From Streptomyces sp. WZ-12 (GTDB lineage Bacteria; Actinomycetota; Actinomycetes; Streptomycetales; Streptomycetaceae), in contig NZ_CP118574.1 of assembly GCF_028898845.1 (NCBI RefSeq), positions 2,542,001 to 2,606,000 of the forward strand: DNA of 64,000 nucleotides, written 5' to 3'. The translations under genes were made by a program, and so were the position numbers. Below, in pieces: positions 36,497-46,251 of the stretch (positions within the stretch are counted from its first letter, which is position 1; each line of letters starts with the position of its first letter). The notes beneath the pieces are model-generated. The model ran no database searches. It was given only the letters and a program-made list of their open reading frames with translations, and was not told where the DNA came from.

Positions 36497-37879
36497 ATGG
36501 CGGAGCGACTGGTGGTCGTCGGCGGCGATGCGGCGGGGATGTCCGCCGCCTCGCAGGCGCGTCGGCTGAAGGGCCCGGACGAGCTGACCATCACGGCCTT
36601 CGAGCGCGGCCACTTCACCTCGTACTCCGCCTGCGGCATCCCGTATTGGGTGGGCGGCGAGGTGGCGGGGCCGGACGCCCTGATCGCCCGGACTGCCAAG
36701 GAGCACCGGGCCCGGGACATCGACCTCCGGATGCGCACCGAGGTCGTCGAACTCGACCTGGACCGCGGCCGGGTGCGCTGCCGGGACCTGGAGGACGGCG
36801 GCCGCGAGTCGTGGACCGGCTTCGACGCACTGGTGCTGGCCACCGGGGCGCGCCCGATCCGCCCGCCGCTCCCGGGCATCGACGCGCCGGGCGTGTACGG
36901 GGTGCAGACGCTGGACGACGGGCAGGCGCTGCTACGGGGCCTCCAGGGGGCGCCGGGCCCGCGGGCGGTGGTGATCGGCGCCGGCTACATCGGCGTGGAG
37001 ATGGCCGAGGCGCTGATCCACCGCGGCTTCGAGGTGACGGTGCTGGACCAGGCCGCCCAACCGATGTCCACGCTCGACCCGGACATGGGGGCACTGGTGC
37101 GCGCCGCGATGTGTGAGATGGGCGTCGAGGTGGTGACCGGCGCGCGGGTCACCGGCGTGCTGACCGGCGCGGACGGCGGGGCCCGCGCGGTGGTGACGGA
37201 GGACGCCGAGTACCCGGCTGACGTGGTCGTGCTGGGCCTGGGCGTCCGCCCGGAGACCACCCTGGCCGAGGCGGCCGGGCTGCCGCTGGGCGCGTCCGGG
37301 GGCCTGCGCACGGATCTGGCACTACGGGTGTCCGGTCAGGACCACATCTGGGCGGGCGGTGACTGCATCGAGGTACGCGATCTGCTCACCGGCGAGTACC
37401 GGCACATCGCGCTGGGCACCCACGCCAACAAGCACGGCCAGGTCATCGGCGCCAACGTGGCCGGCGGCTATGCGACGTTCCCCGGGGTCGTCGGCACCGC
37501 CGTCAGCAAGGTCTGCGACCTGGAGATCGCCCGCACCGGGTTGCTGGAGAGCCAGGCCCGGGCCGCGGGGCTGCGGTACGTCAGCGTCACCATCGAGTCC
37601 ACCAGCCGCGCCGGCTACTACCCCGGCGCCCGCCCGATGCACGTCAAGATGCTCGCCGAGCGCCGTACGGGGCGGCTGCTCGGGGTGCAGATCGTCGGGC
37701 GCGAGGGCGCCGGGAAGCGGGTGGACATCGCCGCCGTGGCGCTCACCGCGGGGATGACGGTCACTCAGATGACCGCCCTGGACCTGGGCTACGCCCCGCC
37801 GTTCTCGCCGGTCTGGGACCCGGTGCTGGTCGCGGCCCGCAAGGCGGACGCGGCGGTGCGGGCGGCCGGGACTCACTGA
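36497..37879 (+). CDS. FAD/NAD(P)-dependent disulfide reductase (CoA-disulfide reductase-like)
   Basis: A 460-residue pyridine-nucleotide oxidoreductase. It has an FAD motif (LVVVGGDAAGMSAASQARR), an active-site cysteine in TSYSACGIPYWVGG (the single-cysteine arrangement of CoA-disulfide reductase and NADH peroxidase), an NAD motif (AVVIGAGYIGVEMAEALI), an FAD-ribityl segment (DHIWAGGDCIEV) and a C-terminal dimerisation domain. It may recycle CoA or mycothiol-type disulfides; the substrate is not predictable. ATG 36497 is used; GTG 36491 and 36488 are in frame and better spaced from GAGAGGA. Convergent with hemE. Confidence 0.88.
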   Translation: MAERLVVVGGDAAGMSAASQARRLKGPDELTITAFERGHFTSYSACGIPYWVGGEVAGPDALIARTAKEHRARDIDLRMRTEVVELDLDRGRVRCRDLEDGGRESWTGFDALVLATGARPIRPPLPGIDAPGVYGVQTLDDGQALLRGLQGAPGPRAVVIGAGYIGVEMAEALIHRGFEVTVLDQAAQPMSTLDPDMGALVRAAMCEMGVEVVTGARVTGVLTGADGGARAVVTEDAEYPADVVVLGLGVRPETTLAEAAGLPLGASGGLRTDLALRVSGQDHIWAGGDCIEVRDLLTGEYRHIALGTHANKHGQVIGANVAGGYATFPGVVGTAVSKVCDLEIARTGLLESQARAAGLRYVSVTIESTSRAGYYPGARPMHVKMLAERRTGRLLGVQIVGREGAGKRVDIAAVALTAGMTVTQMTALDLGYAPPFSPVWDPVLVAARKADAAVRAAGTH

Positions 37880-37892
37880 CGGTCCCGGCCGC
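37862..37892. terminator. Terminator overlapping the reductase stop codon
   Basis: GCGGCCGGGAC (37862-37872) pairs perfectly with GTCCCGGCCGC (37882-37892) around a 9-nt loop containing the TGA stop. The only space before the convergent hemE stop is about 10 nt. Confidence 0.7.
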
Positions 37893-37900
37893 GGCCCGCC

Positions 37901-38968
37901 TCAGCGCGCGGTCTGGGTGTGGACGTACTCCACGAGCCGGGTCAGGGCGTCCGGGTCGGTGGTGGGCAGCACGCCGTGGCCGAGGTTGAAGACGTGGCCT
38001 TCCAGGCCGGCGGCGGCGTCCAGGACCTCGCGGGCCTTGGTCTCGACGGCCTCGCGCGGGGCGAAGAGCACCGCCGGGTCGATGTTGCCCTGGAGCGCCT
38101 TGCCGGGGCCGACCCGGCGGGCCGCCTCGTCCAGCGGGACCCGCCAGTCGACGCCGACCACGTCCGCGCCGGCCTCGCCCAGCAGGCCGAGGAGTTCGCC
38201 GGTGCCGACGCCGAAGTGGATCCGCGGGACGCCGTAGGAGGCGACCGCGTCGAAGACCTTCGCGGAGGCGGGCATCACGGAGCGCCGGTAGTCGGCCGGG
38301 GCGAGCGCGCCGACCCAGGAGTCGAAGAGCTGGACGGCGCTGGCGCCGGCCTCGATCTGCACCTTGAGGAAGGCGGCGGTGATGTCCGCGAGCCGGTCCA
38401 GCAGGTCGGCCCACAACTGCGGGTCGCCGTACATCAGGGCCTTGGTGTGCTCGTGGTTGCGGGACGGGCCGCCCTCGACGAGATAGCTGGCGAGCGTGAA
38501 CGGGGCGCCGGCGAAGCCGATCAGCGGGGTGCCGCCGAGCTCGCGGGTGAGCAGGCCGATGGCCTCGGTGACGTAGGGGACGTCGCCGGGCTCCAACGGG
38601 CGCAGCCGCTCCAGGTCGGCGCGGCTGCGGATGGGGTTCTCGACGACCGGGCCGACGCCCGGCTTGATGTCGAGGTCGATGCCGATGGCCTTCAGCGGCA
38701 CCACGATGTCGCTGAAGTAGATGGCGGCGTCGACGCCGTGCCGGCGCACGGGCTGGAGCGTGATCTCGGTGACCAACTCGGGCCGCATGCAGGAGTCCAG
38801 CATCGCGACGCCCTCGCGGACCTTGCGGTACTCGGGGAGCGAGCGCCCGGCCTGACGCATGAACCACACCGGCGTGTGCGGCACCGGCTCGCGCCGGCAC
38901 GCCTTGAGGAAGGCCGAGTCGTACGTCGCGGTCTGCGGGTGGCCCGTAAGGGCGTCGTTGGCACTCAC
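37901..38968 (-). CDS. hemE: Uroporphyrinogen decarboxylase
   Basis: A 355-residue cytosolic enzyme that removes four carboxyl groups from uroporphyrinogen III to give coproporphyrinogen III, the substrate of the HemG/HemQ branch encoded nearby. Signature segments: [19 protein letters not shown] near residues 31-49, [62 protein letters not shown] and [14 protein letters not shown] 38968 starts the protein at normal length. It is divergent from the DUF3000 gene, with 102 nt between. Confidence 0.97.
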   Translation of the reverse strand: MSANDALTGHPQTATYDSAFLKACRREPVPHTPVWFMRQAGRSLPEYRKVREGVAMLDSCMRPELVTEITLQPVRRHGVDAAIYFSDIVVPLKAIGIDLDIKPGVGPVVENPIRSRADLERLRPLEPGDVPYVTEAIGLLTRELGGTPLIGFAGAPFTLASYLVEGGPSRNHEHTKALMYGDPQLWADLLDRLADITAAFLKVQIEAGASAVQLFDSWVGALAPADYRRSVMPASAKVFDAVASYGVPRIHFGVGTGELLGLLGEAGADVVGVDWRVPLDEAARRVGPGKALQGNIDPAVLFAPREAVETKAREVLDAAAGLEGHVFNLGHGVLPTTDPDALTRLVEYVHTQTAR

Positions 38969-39070
38969 GCGGCAAATCTTCGCACGCGCCCCGGGACACC
39001 TCCGAATGGGCGACGCGCGCACCGGGTGTCCTCCCCGTATGAGCGCCGTCTTCCGCCTACCCTTCCGGGC

Positions 39071-39724
39071 ATGGCTGCGGCTCAAGAACACCTCGCGGAC
39101 AGCGCGGACGAGACCCCGATCCCCTTCCGTCAGGCGGTCGAGGCGCTCCGCGCGGCACGGCTGCGGCCGGAGATCGAGACCAGCCCGACACCCGCACCGA
39201 AACGGCTTGCCCCGTATGCCTACGCGCTGGAGGCCGCGGTCGTCGAGCGCGGGGCGGGCCCGGACGGCGAGGACCGGGACCTGGCGGACGGCCGGTTGGT
39301 GGTGCTGCACCAGCCGGCCGGCGACGAGACCTGGCACGGCACGTTCCGGGTGGTGACGCTGGCCCGCGCGGAGTTGGAACCGGAGATGGGCACCGACCCG
39401 CTGCTGCCGGAGGTGTCCTGGTCCTGGCTGACGGGTGCGCTGGAGGCGCGCGGGGTCCACTACGGCGCGCCGAGCGGCACGGTCACCCGGGCCGGTTCGC
39501 ACTACTTCGGCGAGCTGGCGGCGCGAGAGCCGGCGACCCAGATCGAGATCCGGGCGTCGTGGACGCCGGCCGAGGGGCCGGGCGGGGTGCCCGACCTCGC
39601 GGCGCACCTGGCGGCGTGGTGCGACCTGTTGTGCCAGGTGGCGGGGTTGCCGCCGGCCCCGGAGCCGGCGCCGCGCGGCGGGGTGGTGGCGCTGCCGCAG
39701 CGCCGCGGCCCGCAGACCCGCTGA
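39071..39724 (+). CDS. DUF3000 family protein
   Basis: A 217-residue protein of an actinobacterial family of unknown function, regularly located beside hemE. Recognisable segments are [69 protein letters not shown] and a C-terminal Pro-rich tail. No membrane segment or catalytic motif is evident. ATG 39071 is the only good start. A 63-bp palindrome follows its stop. Confidence 0.85.
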   Translation: MAAAQEHLADSADETPIPFRQAVEALRAARLRPEIETSPTPAPKRLAPYAYALEAAVVERGAGPDGEDRDLADGRLVVLHQPAGDETWHGTFRVVTLARAELEPEMGTDPLLPEVSWSWLTGALEARGVHYGAPSGTVTRAGSHYFGELAAREPATQIEIRASWTPAEGPGGVPDLAAHLAAWCDLLCQVAGLPPAPEPAPRGGVVALPQRRGPQTR

Positions 39725-39739
39725 CGGGCCGTCCCCGAC

Positions 39740-39802
39740 GACGAATCGACAAGGTGCCGCGCCCCCGGACGGTCCGGGGGCGCGGCACCTTGTCGATTCG
39801 TC
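39740..39802. terminator. Perfect 30-bp-arm palindrome after DUF3000 gene
   Basis: Positions 39740-39769 and 39773-39802 are exact reverse complements with only CGG between them, a 63-bp hairpin. It starts 15 nt after the stop codon, so it probably terminates transcription, but it lacks a T-run and is longer than other terminators in the window. Confidence 0.8.
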
Positions 39803-40030
39803 GCTTCCGCTTCCGGACGGCATCGCGTACGCCTGTGATCACCTCGATGCGCACTCGTGCCCACCTTGATCGCTCACGCATCCGATTTGCCCGAATTGCC
39901 CCTAACTAAATCGTGATCAAACTCTAAAGTCCCGCCGGATTGCTGCCGAAGAGGTCAGTGACCCTTCAAACACGGATCATTCCGGCTTTCCCCAGTCGGC
40001 TTCCGTCCCCGCCACTCCCCAGGAGGCCCG

Positions 40031-40693
40031 GTGTCAGTTCTCCTTGAGCAGCCTTCGAGCCTGGTCGCCTACCGCCCGAACAAGCCGACCGCCATGGTCG
40101 TCGTGGCCGACCCTCGCGTCCGCTCCACCGTCACCCGTCACCTGTGGGCCCTCGGCGTGCGTGACGTGATCGAGGCGTCGTCCATCGCGGAGGCCCGTCC
40201 CCGCGTCGGCAACCCGCGCGACATCTGCGTGGCCGACGTCCACCTTCCCGACGGCTCCGGCCTGACCCTGCTGTCCGAGACCCGGGCGGCCGGCTGGCCC
40301 AACGGCCTGGCGCTGTCCGCCGCCGACGACATCGGCGCGGTGCGCAACGCACTCGCCGGCGGCGTCAAGGGCTACGTCGTCACCGGCACCCGCACCAACC
40401 TGGGCCTGCCGGGCCGGCCGGGCGCCACGCCGATCGGCGCCAACGCGGCCCGGATGCAGCGCCGTCCGCCCGGCGCCCCGGGGCACCCCGGCGGCTACCG
40501 CGAGCTCTCCGGGCGCGAGGTGGAGGTGTTGCGGCTGGTGGCGGAGGGCCAGTCCAACAAGGCCATCGGCGTCTCGATGGGGCTGTCGGCGCTGACCGTG
40601 AAGAGCCACCTCGCGCGCATCGCCCGCAAGCTGGGCACCGGTGACCGCGCCGGCATGGTGGCGGTCGCCCTGCGCACCGGCATCATCCACTGA
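40031..40693 (+). CDS. Atypical LuxR-type response regulator (orphan)
   Basis: A 220-residue regulator. The receiver is degenerate: the acidic pair is reduced to A26-D27 (MVVVADPRV), but D69 (ICVADVHLPDGSG), S96 and K113 (GGVKGYVV) remain. A Gly/Pro linker leads to a standard LuxR helix-turn-helix (LSGREVEVLRLVAEGQSNKAIGVSMGLSALTVKSHL). GTG 40031 follows AGGAGG. No histidine kinase gene is adjacent. Phosphorylation-independent control is possible. RNase D follows after a hairpin. Confidence 0.88.
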   Translation: MSVLLEQPSSLVAYRPNKPTAMVVVADPRVRSTVTRHLWALGVRDVIEASSIAEARPRVGNPRDICVADVHLPDGSGLTLLSETRAAGWPNGLALSAADDIGAVRNALAGGVKGYVVTGTRTNLGLPGRPGATPIGANAARMQRRPPGAPGHPGGYRELSGREVEVLRLVAEGQSNKAIGVSMGLSALTVKSHLARIARKLGTGDRAGMVAVALRTGIIH

Positions 40694-40716
40694 AAAACCC
40701 CGCCGCCCGACCCGTC

Positions 40717-40750
40717 TCGCCCGTCGAGGGAACATTCCCCCGACGGGCGA
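40717..40750 (+). terminator. Hairpin between response regulator and rnd
   Basis: TCGCCCGTCG pairs with CGACGGGCGA over 10 bp, with three further inner GC pairs after one mismatch, around AACATT. It starts 24 nt after the regulator stop, so rnd likely has its own promoter or depends on read-through. Confidence 0.7.
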
Positions 40751-40776
40751 CGTGCATCCACAGATACCCTTGACTG

Positions 40777-42051
40777 GTGACCGACGCCCAAAAGACCGCA
40801 GCAGACATGACACTGCGAGCACCCGGAGAATCACCTCCGGATTCCCGACCGGCGCCGGTACCCCTACTGGAACCCCGTGAGGGCATCCCCCCGGTGACCG
40901 CCAGCGGCGAGGCGCTCGCCGATATCGTCGCCGCCTTCGCCACCGGCCACGGACCGGTCGCGGTGGACGCCGAGCGCGCCTCCGGCTACCGCTACGGACA
41001 GCGCGCCTATCTCGTCCAGCTTCGCCGCGAGGGTGCCGGCAGCGTGCTGATCGACCCGGTCGGCTGCCCCGACCTGGCCGCGCTGGGGCAGGCGATCACC
41101 GACGCCGAGTGGGTGCTGCACGCCGCGACCCAGGACCTGCCCTGTCTGCGCGACATAGGGATGGTCCCCGCCCGGATCTTCGACACCGAGCTGGCCGGGC
41201 GGCTGGCCGGCTTCGCCCGGGTCGGCCTGGGCGCCATGGTCGAGAACGTCCTCGGCTACGCCCTGGAGAAGGGCCACTCCGCCGTCGACTGGTCCACCCG
41301 CCCGCTGCCCGAGCCGTGGCTGCGCTACGCCGCGCTCGACGTCGAGCTGCTGGTGGACCTGCGCGACGCGCTGGAGGAGGAGCTGGACCGGCAGGGCAAG
41401 TTGGAGTGGGCCCGGCAGGAGTTCGCGGCCATCGCGGCCGCTCCCCCGGCGCCGCCCCGCAAAGACCCCTGGCGCCGCACGTCGGGGATGCACAAGGTGC
41501 GCCGGCGCCGGCAGATGGCGGTCGTGCGGGAGCTGTGGACGCTGCGCGACCAGGTCGCCCAGCGGCGCGACGTCTCGCCCGGCAAGGTGCTCGGCGACGC
41601 CGCGATCGTCGAGGCCGCGCTCCAACTCCCGCCCAACGCCCATGCGCTGGCCGCACTCTCCGGTTTCGGGCACCGGATGGGCCGGCGTCAGCTTGAGCAG
41701 TGGCAGGCCGCCGTCGACCGCGCCCGGGCGCTGCCGGAGAGCGAGCTTCCGCAGCCCGGCCAGCCGCTCAACGGGCCGCCGCCGCCCCGCTCGTGGGCCG
41801 ACAAGGACCCCGCCGCGGCGGCCCGGCTGACCGCCGCCCGCGCGTCTGTGACGGCGCTCGCCGAGCAGTTGAACCTCCCTCAGGAGAACCTCATCACCCC
41901 GGACACCGTGCGCCGGGTGTGCTGGGAGCCGCCGGCGGGCCCGACCCCGGAGACGGTCGCCGAAGTCCTCACCGGACACGGCGCCCGTCCCTGGCAGATC
42001 GAGCTGGTCGCGCCGCTCCTCACCGAGGCACTGCAGACCAACAGCTCCTGA
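40777..42051 (+). CDS. rnd: Ribonuclease D-like 3'-5' exoribonuclease
   Basis: A 424-residue DEDD-type exonuclease. The metal acids lie in GPVAVDAERASGYRYGQRAYLVQL (Asp/Glu), HAATQDLPCLRDIG (Asp) and LRYAALDVELLVDL (Tyr and Asp); an HRDC domain follows at about residues 235-320 (RQMAVVRELWTLRDQVAQRRDV, ALAALSGFGHRMG). A C-terminal extension of about 90 residues completes the actinobacterial form. It trims 3' ends of tRNA and other stable RNAs. GTG 40777 has no strong ribosome site; ATG 40807 is an alternative. Confidence 0.92.
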   Translation: MTDAQKTAADMTLRAPGESPPDSRPAPVPLLEPREGIPPVTASGEALADIVAAFATGHGPVAVDAERASGYRYGQRAYLVQLRREGAGSVLIDPVGCPDLAALGQAITDAEWVLHAATQDLPCLRDIGMVPARIFDTELAGRLAGFARVGLGAMVENVLGYALEKGHSAVDWSTRPLPEPWLRYAALDVELLVDLRDALEEELDRQGKLEWARQEFAAIAAAPPAPPRKDPWRRTSGMHKVRRRRQMAVVRELWTLRDQVAQRRDVSPGKVLGDAAIVEAALQLPPNAHALAALSGFGHRMGRRQLEQWQAAVDRARALPESELPQPGQPLNGPPPPRSWADKDPAAAARLTAARASVTALAEQLNLPQENLITPDTVRRVCWEPPAGPTPETVAEVLTGHGARPWQIELVAPLLTEALQTNSS

Positions 42052-42073
42052 CGCGGGCCCCGACGCCCCTCAA

Positions 42074-42118
42074 CCGACGGCCCCGGCCGCGCCCCCACGG
42101 CGCGGTCGGGGCCGTCGG
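42074..42118 (+). terminator. Terminator after rnd
   Basis: A 20-bp stem with one mismatch (42074-42093 with 42099-42118) and a 5-nt loop starts 22 nt after the rnd stop. Confidence 0.85.
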
Positions 42119-42319
42119 CGTTCCCGGCGTGCTCCGCGTTTGGGGTCCGCCGCGCGCGGTTCACCGGGCCCGGAGGGTTCCGGCCGGTGGGCGGTGTGAC
42201 GTTCACCGCTCCCGGCGAGGGGGGTGTGCAGCATGGTTACCCGTAAGTAGCATGTGGGTGTGACGCGTCCTCCGGGCGCGCCCGCAGCAGTGCCATCCCG
42301 CACCTGGAGGAGAGCCAAC

Positions 42320-43540
42320 GTGCCTCGTACCGCTAGGGACGTCGTCTTCGTCGACGGCGTCCGCACCCCGTTCGGCAAGGCGGGCCCGAAGGGCATTTAC
42401 CACGAGACCCGCGCCGACGACCTGGTCGTCAAGTGCATCCGGGAGCTGCTGCGCCGCAACCCGGACCTGGACCCGGCCAAGATCGACGAGGTCGCCCTCG
42501 CCGCCACCACCCAGATCGGCGACCAGGGACTGACCCTGGGCCGCACCGCCGCCATCCTGGCGGGGCTGCCGCAGTCGGTGCCCGGCTTCTCCATCGACCG
42601 GATGTGCGCCGGCGCGATGACCGCGGTGACCAGCATCGCCGGCGGGGTGGCCTTGGGTGCGTACGACGTCGCGGTGGCCGGCGGTGTCGAGCACATGGGG
42701 CGGCACCCGATGGGCGAGGGCGTGGACCCCAACCCGCGGTTCGTGAGCGAGAAGTTGGTCGACCAGTCCGCCCTGTTCATGGGCATGACGGCGGAGAACC
42801 TCCACGACCGGCTGCCGCAGATCACCAAGCAGCGTGCCGACGAGTACGCGGTGCGCAGCCAGGAGAAGGCCGCGAAGGCGTACGCCGACGGCAAGATCCA
42901 GGCCGACCTGGTGCCGATCTCGGTGCGCCGCACCAACGCCGAGGGCGGCGAGACCGGTTGGGGCCTGGCCACCGCCGACGAGCCGATGCGCCCGGGCACC
43001 ACGCTGGAGAACCTCGCCGGTCTGAAGACCCCGTTCCGCCCGCACGGCCGGGTCACCGCGGGCAACGCCGCCGGCCTCAACGACGGCGCCACCGCCTCGC
43101 TGATCGCCGCCGAGGACGTCGCCCGCGAGCTGGGCCTGCCGGTCAAGATGCGGTTGGTGGACTACGCGTTCGCCGGCGTCGAGCCCGAGGTGATGGGCAT
43201 CGGCCCGGTCCCGGCGACCCAGAAGGCGCTGGCCAAGGCCGGTCTGACGATCGACGACATCGGCCTGTTCGAGATCAACGAGGCGTTCGCCGTCCAGGTG
43301 CTCTCGCTGCTCGACCACTACGGCATCGACGACGACGACCCGCGGGTCAACCAGTACGGCGGCGCCATCGCCTTCGGCCACCCGCTGGCGTCGTCCGGCG
43401 TGCGCCTGATGACGCAGCTCGCGCGGCAGTTCGAGGAGCAGCCGGAGGTCCGCTACGGCATCACCACCATGTGCGTCGGCTTCGGCATGGGCGGCACGGT
43501 CATCTGGGAGAACCCGCACTTCGAGGGGGCAGGCAAGTGA
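42320..43540 (+). CDS. fadA: Acetyl-CoA C-acyltransferase (fatty-acid beta-oxidation thiolase)
   Basis: A 406-residue thiolase. The cysteine nucleophile is in [15 protein letters not shown], followed by [43 protein letters not shown] and [16 protein letters not shown]. It cleaves 3-ketoacyl-CoA to acetyl-CoA and a shortened acyl-CoA. GTG 42320 has GGAGGAGA upstream. The stop overlaps the FadB start by GTGA, the usual coupling of the two subunits of a trifunctional-type complex. It differs clearly from the PcaF-like thiolase at 33622. Confidence 0.94.
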   Translation: MPRTARDVVFVDGVRTPFGKAGPKGIYHETRADDLVVKCIRELLRRNPDLDPAKIDEVALAATTQIGDQGLTLGRTAAILAGLPQSVPGFSIDRMCAGAMTAVTSIAGGVALGAYDVAVAGGVEHMGRHPMGEGVDPNPRFVSEKLVDQSALFMGMTAENLHDRLPQITKQRADEYAVRSQEKAAKAYADGKIQADLVPISVRRTNAEGGETGWGLATADEPMRPGTTLENLAGLKTPFRPHGRVTAGNAAGLNDGATASLIAAEDVARELGLPVKMRLVDYAFAGVEPEVMGIGPVPATQKALAKAGLTIDDIGLFEINEAFAVQVLSLLDHYGIDDDDPRVNQYGGAIAFGHPLASSGVRLMTQLARQFEEQPEVRYGITTMCVGFGMGGTVIWENPHFEGAGK

Positions 43541-45666
43541 GCACCACCGCTGAGCTGTTGAAGGGGGCGGCCGAGCTGTTCCCCGACGAGGTCGTGACGC
43601 AGGCGCACGTGCGCCACCTCGACCTCCCCAAGGGCGCGGGCCGGTTCGCGCTCATCACGCTGGACAACGGCCTGGACCACACCAAGCCGACCACCTTCGG
43701 ACCGCAGTCGCTGGCGAACCTCAACGTCGCCATCGACCAGGTGGAGAAGGAGGCGGCGGACGGCGCGATCGTCGGTGTCGGCATCACCGGCAAGCCGTTC
43801 ATCTTCGCCGTGGGCGCCGACCTCAAGGGCGTCGAGCTCCTCAAGCGGCACGAGGACGCGCTGGCCATCGGCAAGGGCGGCCACGACGTCTTCAAGCGGC
43901 TCTCCGCGCTGGCCGTGCCGACCTTCGCGTACTACAACGGCGCGGCCATGGGCGGCGGTGTCGAGGTCGGTCTGCACTGCACCTACCGCACCGTCTCCAA
44001 GGCGCTGCCGGCCTTCTCGCTGCCCGAGGTCTTCCTCGGCCTGGTGCCCGGCTGGGGCGGCTGCGCGCTGCTGCCGAACCTCATCGGCGCGGACAAGGCG
44101 ATCTCGGTGATCATCGAGAACTCGCTCAACCAGAACAAGCAGCTCAAGGGCCAGCAGGTCTTCGACCTCGGCATCGCGGACGCGCTGTTCGAGGGCGCGG
44201 ACTTCCTGGAGCGGTCGCTGGACTGGACCGCGTCGGTGCTGACCGGGCAGACCGAGGTCAGCCGGACCGAGGTGGACCGCGGCGAGGCGTGGGACGCGGC
44301 CGTGCAGCGCGGCAAGGAGATCGCGGACGGCAAGGTGCACGGCGCCGCCCCGGCCGCCTACCGCGCGCTGGACATCATCGCGGCCGCCAAGAACGGCGAC
44401 CTGCGACAGGGCTTCGACGCCGAGGACCAGGCGCTCGCCGACCTCATCATGGGCGGCGAACTGCGCTCCGGCATCTACGCGTTCAACCTGGTGCAGAAGC
44501 GCGCCAAGCGGCCGGCCGGCGCGCCGGACAAGTCGCTGGCCCGTCCCGTCACCAAGGTCGGTGTGGTCGGCGCCGGCCTGATGGCCTCGCAGTTGGCGCT
44601 GCTGTTCGCCCGCCGTCTGGAGGTCCCGGTCGTCCTCACCGACATCGACCAGGCCCGGATCGACAAGGGCGTCGGGTACGTCCACGGCGAGATCGACAAG
44701 CTGCTGCTCAAGGGCCGGGTCAACCAGGACAAGGCGAACCGCCTCAAGGGCCTGGTCTCCGGACACCTCGACAAGGCCGCCGCCTTCGGCGACGCGGACT
44801 TCGTCATTGAGGCCGTCTTCGAGGAGATGGGCGTCAAGCAGCAGGTGTTCGCGGAGGTCGAGGCGGTGGTGCCGGAGCACGCCGTGCTCGCCACCAACAC
44901 CTCCTCGCTGTCGGTCACCGAGATGGCCTCGAAGCTCAAGCACCCCGAGCGGGTCGTGGGCTTCCACTTCTTCAACCCGGTCGCGATCCTGCCGCTGCTG
45001 GAGATCGTCCGGGCCGAGAAGACCGACGACGCGTCGCTGGCCACCGCCTTCTCCGTCGCCAAGTCGCTGAAGAAGACGGCGGTGTTGGTGAAGGACGCCC
45101 CGGCGTTCGTCGTCAACCGCATCCTGACCCGCTTCATGGGCGAGATCCAGAACGTCATCGACGAGGGCACCCCGGTCGCCACCGCCGAGAAGGCCGTCGA
45201 GCCGCTCGGGCTGCCGATGTCCCCGCTGGTGCTGCTGGAGCTGGTCGGCCCGGCGATCGGCCTGCACGTCTCCGAGACGCTGCACGGCGCCTTCCCGGAG
45301 CGCTTCACGGTCTCCCCGAACCTCAAGGCCGTCGTCGAGGCCGGCAAGCGCGGCTTCTACGTCTACGACTCCGGCAAGCCGGAGTTGGACCCGGAGGTCG
45401 CCGCGCTGCTCAAGCAGGGCGACGCGGTGCTGACCGAGGAGCAGGTCCGCGACCGGGTGCTGGACGCCGTCGCGCAGGAGATCGGCCTGATGCTGGACGA
45501 GGGTGTGGTGGCCGAGGCGCAGGACATCGACCTCTGCCTGATCACCGGCGCCGGCTGGCCCTTCCACCTGGGCGGCATCACGCCGTACCTGGACCGTGAG
45601 GGCGTCTCCGAGCGGGTGACCGGGAAGAAGTTCCTGGCTCCGGGGGTCGCGAGCGTTCCGGCGTAA
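43537..45666 (+). CDS. fadB: Fatty-acid oxidation multifunctional protein (enoyl-CoA hydratase / 3-hydroxyacyl-CoA dehydrogenase)
   Basis: A 709-residue two-domain enzyme. The N-terminal crotonase domain has GKPFIFAVGADLKGV and YNGAAMGGGVEVGLHCTYR, then SLPEVFLGLVPGWGG with the catalytic Glu. The NAD-binding dehydrogenase domain has KVGVVGAGLMASQLALLFARR, followed by ATNTSSLSVTEMA, PERVVGFHFFNPV (catalytic His) and DAPAFVVNRILTRFMGE. It performs hydration and oxidation steps of beta-oxidation. GTG 43537 overlaps the FadA stop. Length matches Streptomyces homologues. Confidence 0.95.
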   Translation: MSTTAELLKGAAELFPDEVVTQAHVRHLDLPKGAGRFALITLDNGLDHTKPTTFGPQSLANLNVAIDQVEKEAADGAIVGVGITGKPFIFAVGADLKGVELLKRHEDALAIGKGGHDVFKRLSALAVPTFAYYNGAAMGGGVEVGLHCTYRTVSKALPAFSLPEVFLGLVPGWGGCALLPNLIGADKAISVIIENSLNQNKQLKGQQVFDLGIADALFEGADFLERSLDWTASVLTGQTEVSRTEVDRGEAWDAAVQRGKEIADGKVHGAAPAAYRALDIIAAAKNGDLRQGFDAEDQALADLIMGGELRSGIYAFNLVQKRAKRPAGAPDKSLARPVTKVGVVGAGLMASQLALLFARRLEVPVVLTDIDQARIDKGVGYVHGEIDKLLLKGRVNQDKANRLKGLVSGHLDKAAAFGDADFVIEAVFEEMGVKQQVFAEVEAVVPEHAVLATNTSSLSVTEMASKLKHPERVVGFHFFNPVAILPLLEIVRAEKTDDASLATAFSVAKSLKKTAVLVKDAPAFVVNRILTRFMGEIQNVIDEGTPVATAEKAVEPLGLPMSPLVLLELVGPAIGLHVSETLHGAFPERFTVSPNLKAVVEAGKRGFYVYDSGKPELDPEVAALLKQGDAVLTEEQVRDRVLDAVAQEIGLMLDEGVVAEAQDIDLCLITGAGWPFHLGGITPYLDREGVSERVTGKKFLAPGVASVPA

Positions 45667-45691
45667 CGGACCATCGCAGCGGGGAAGTTGG

Positions 45692-45725
45692 CGCGCGGAC
45701 CGGCTCGGTGGAGCCGGTCCGCGCG
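45692..45725 (+). terminator. Terminator after fadAB operon
   Basis: CGCGCGGACCGGCTC (45692-45706) and GAGCCGGTCCGCGCG (45711-45725) are a perfect 15-bp stem with a 4-nt loop, 26 nt after the fadB stop. Confidence 0.85.
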
Positions 45726-45781
45726 TCGTTCGGGTGCCGGGCGCGGGCGGTCGGCGGCGCCGCGCGTGGCAGGCTGGCGGC

Positions 45782-46180
45782 ATGGATTCCTTGGTCGTCG
45801 TCGATGCCGCGAACGTCGTCGGTTCGGTGCCGGACGGCTGGTGGCGGGACCGGCGCGGGGCCGCCGAGCGGCTGCGGGACGCGCTGGTCGAGTACGCCGC
45901 GACGGGGCTGCCCGGGCTGGTCGAACCGCCGCTGGAACTGGTCTTGGTGGTGGAGGGCGCGGCGCGCGGGGTGGCGTCCGTGCCGGGCGTCCGGGCGGTG
46001 TCCGCGGACGGCAGCGGCGACGACGCGATCGTGGCGCTGGTGGCCGACGAGGGCGCGGGGCGGGACTGCCTGGTGGTGACCGCGGACCGCGGGCTGCGTC
46101 AGCGCGTGCAGGCGCTGGGCGCCCGCGTGACGGGCCCGCGGGCGGTTCGGGGTGGCTCGGGACGGTCCGGCGCCTCGTAG
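45782..46180 (+). CDS. NYN/PIN-like small protein (putative nuclease)
   Basis: A 132-residue protein with a PIN/NYN-type start (SLVVVDAANVVGSVPDGWW), then ELVLVVEGAARGV, SADGSGDDAIVALVADE and LVVTADRGLRQRVQALGARV. The four acidic positions (D in VVDAAN, DD in SGDDAI, D in VTADRGL) match the metal site of the family. Homologues are often called NTP pyrophosphohydrolases, which I do not support. ATG 45782 is the natural start. Convergent with the cationic transporter gene. Confidence 0.75.
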   Translation: MDSLVVVDAANVVGSVPDGWWRDRRGAAERLRDALVEYAATGLPGLVEPPLELVLVVEGAARGVASVPGVRAVSADGSGDDAIVALVADEGAGRDCLVVTADRGLRQRVQALGARVTGPRAVRGGSGRSGAS

Positions 46181-46251
46181 TCGCGCAGCGCGGCGCCTGC
46201 GGCCGCGCGGGGTCAGCGAGGGTCCGTGCGCCGCCCCCGGTTGGCGAGGGG

